Shown: positions 63,315 to 64,000 of the stretch, in pieces
How positions within the stretch are numbered: the stretch's first letter is position 1
Layout: every line of letters starts with the position of its first letter
Assembly: GCF_017654315.1 (NCBI RefSeq)
Contig: NZ_CP072203.1
Span: 620,001 to 684,000, forward strand
Direction of reading: 5' to 3'
Length of the DNA: 64,000 nucleotides
Source: Gordonia polyisoprenivorans
GTDB taxonomy: Bacteria > Actinomycetota > Actinomycetes > Mycobacteriales > Mycobacteriaceae
Made by a program: the position numbers and the translations under genes
The notes under the pieces: model-generated
The model's database searches: none
Told to the model about the DNA's origin: nothing
Seen by the model: the letters and a program-made list of their open reading frames with translations, nothing else

Positions 63315-63986
63315 ATGTCCGGCCCGCAGAATCCGTGGAACGACCCGAATCAGGGCCCGTCACAGTTCGACCAGCCGACGCAGCTGGGTCAGCCGGTGCA
63401 GCAACCCGGGTACTCCCAGCAGCCTGGATATTCGCAGCCGCCGGGCTATCAGCAACCCGGATACCCCGAGCAGGGATATGCGCAGCAGGGTTATCCGCAA
63501 CAGGGATATCCGGGATACGCGCAACCCGGTTACCAGCAGCCCGGGTATCCGCAACCCGGCCAGGGCGGTCCGGGCTTTCCGCCGCCGAAGAAGCGTCCGG
63601 TGTGGCCGTGGATTCTCGGTGGCGGAGTCACCCTCCTCATCGTTGTCGTGGTGGCGGTCGTCGCGCTGGTCGGCTTCGGCAAGAGTGTCGAGAACAAGGT
63701 CAATGGGCCGGTGACGGTGACCTACCAGGTCACCGGCGACGGGTCGAGCGCCTTCATCGCGTACATGACATCGGGTGGCACGGTCTCCGAGGCGCAGAGT
63801 GAGTCGGTGCCATGGACGATGGACGTCTCGTTCGCCGGCTCGCTCAAACCCGTGAGCCTGGCCGCCAGTAACGGCGTCGACGACTCGGGAAGCATCACCT
63901 GCACCATCAAAGAAGGCGGCAAAGTGATTGCCACCGACACGAAGTCGGGTGAGGGCGCCGTCGCCGCGTGTGGCGGCACCACCTAA
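63315..63986 (+). CDS. MmpS-like membrane protein with a Gln-Pro-Gly-Tyr repeat tail
   Basis: A 223-aa protein. Residues 1-95 are a cytoplasmic low-complexity tail with about ten QQPGY-type repeats. One transmembrane helix follows ([20 protein letters not shown]), then a ~110-residue external beta domain ([20 protein letters not shown] ... [20 protein letters not shown]), as in MmpS proteins that assist MmpL lipid exporters. No mmpL gene is nearby in the window. The ATG at 63315 is preferred; the frame is open 24 codons earlier. Confidence 0.75.
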   Translation: MSGPQNPWNDPNQGPSQFDQPTQLGQPVQQPGYSQQPGYSQPPGYQQPGYPEQGYAQQGYPQQGYPGYAQPGYQQPGYPQPGQGGPGFPPPKKRPVWPWILGGGVTLLIVVVVAVVALVGFGKSVENKVNGPVTVTYQVTGDGSSAFIAYMTSGGTVSEAQSESVPWTMDVSFAGSLKPVSLAASNGVDDSGSITCTIKEGGKVIATDTKSGEGAVAACGGTT

Positions 63987-64000
63987 ACCGCATCAGTATG

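Noticed and set aside
63044..63802. A 252-codon frame overlapping the MmpS-like gene
   Set aside because: It reads the QPGY-repeat region in another frame, giving low-complexity Ala/Gly/Thr; the MmpS frame has a membrane helix and a natural end.
1..64000. tRNA, rRNA or riboswitch
   Set aside because: Reading the intergenic spaces, I saw no cloverleaf with acceptor-type CCA ends and no known riboswitch core; a covariance-model search would be decisive.

Overview
The window is a high-GC actinobacterial chromosome segment. F420-type luciferase-like oxidoreductase, mycothiol-type DinB protein, MmpS-like protein, type VII secretion targets, fadD-type ligase and secretory lipase families together point to the Mycobacteriales, most likely Gordonia or a close relative; the genus is an inference from family content and codon style. 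No rRNA, tRNA, CRISPR array, integrase or transposase was seen.

Left part (1-33 kb) is metabolic and regulatory. A hydroxypyruvate isomerase / tartronate semialdehyde reductase pair opens it. Then come a DinB protein, an F420-type oxidoreductase, a Tudor-like protein, a class II Fic protein, a chaperone-like protein, a sucrose phosphorylase and an Hsp70-like ATPase. The opuA glycine-betaine ABC operon follows, with its ATPase gene split by one in-frame amber codon, then a decayed lipoprotein gene and a ProP-type symporter, so 9.2-15.2 kb is about osmoprotectant uptake. Next are a membrane protein, an alpha/beta hydrolase and a carotenoid-oxygenase operon. Two ~917-aa paralogous LuxR-type ATPase regulators (20.3-23.0 and 28.7-31.5 kb) flank an acyl-CoA ligase and a SWIM-SNF2 helicase gene. 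A sequence motif is shared upstream of the genes near these regulators.

Middle part (33-44 kb): hydrolases, an isochorismatase-like enzyme, a secretory lipase, then a long leftward run. The run contains a type VII secretion-type cassette (EspC-like protein, WXG-like 464-aa protein, membrane protein), a second chaperone-like protein, an HNH nuclease, a PASTA lipoprotein, a uracil-DNA-glycosylase-like protein and several hypothetical genes. Several of these carry single frameshifts, so either local decay or assembly indels must be considered.

Right part (43.8-59.8 kb) is a defence island. An AT-richer insert carries a small membrane-anchored protein and a 1003-aa STAND/NACHT NTPase with an N-terminal HEPN-like RNase motif. 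It is followed by a coiled-coil protein with a restriction-nuclease-like domain, divergent from a five-gene type I restriction-modification operon: HTH/specificity-like protein, hsdM, hsdS, an AlbA_2 (Schlafen-like) protein, hsdR. A 44-bp near-palindrome sits in the divergent promoter.

The end (60-64 kb) returns to ordinary genes: a gamma-glutamyltransferase lipoprotein, a DUF3761 secreted protein and an MmpS-like membrane protein. A pair of 93-bp dispersed repeats with perfect 20-bp terminal inverted repeats (2.5 and 15.8 kb) and several symmetric operator-like sites are not explained by any gene.
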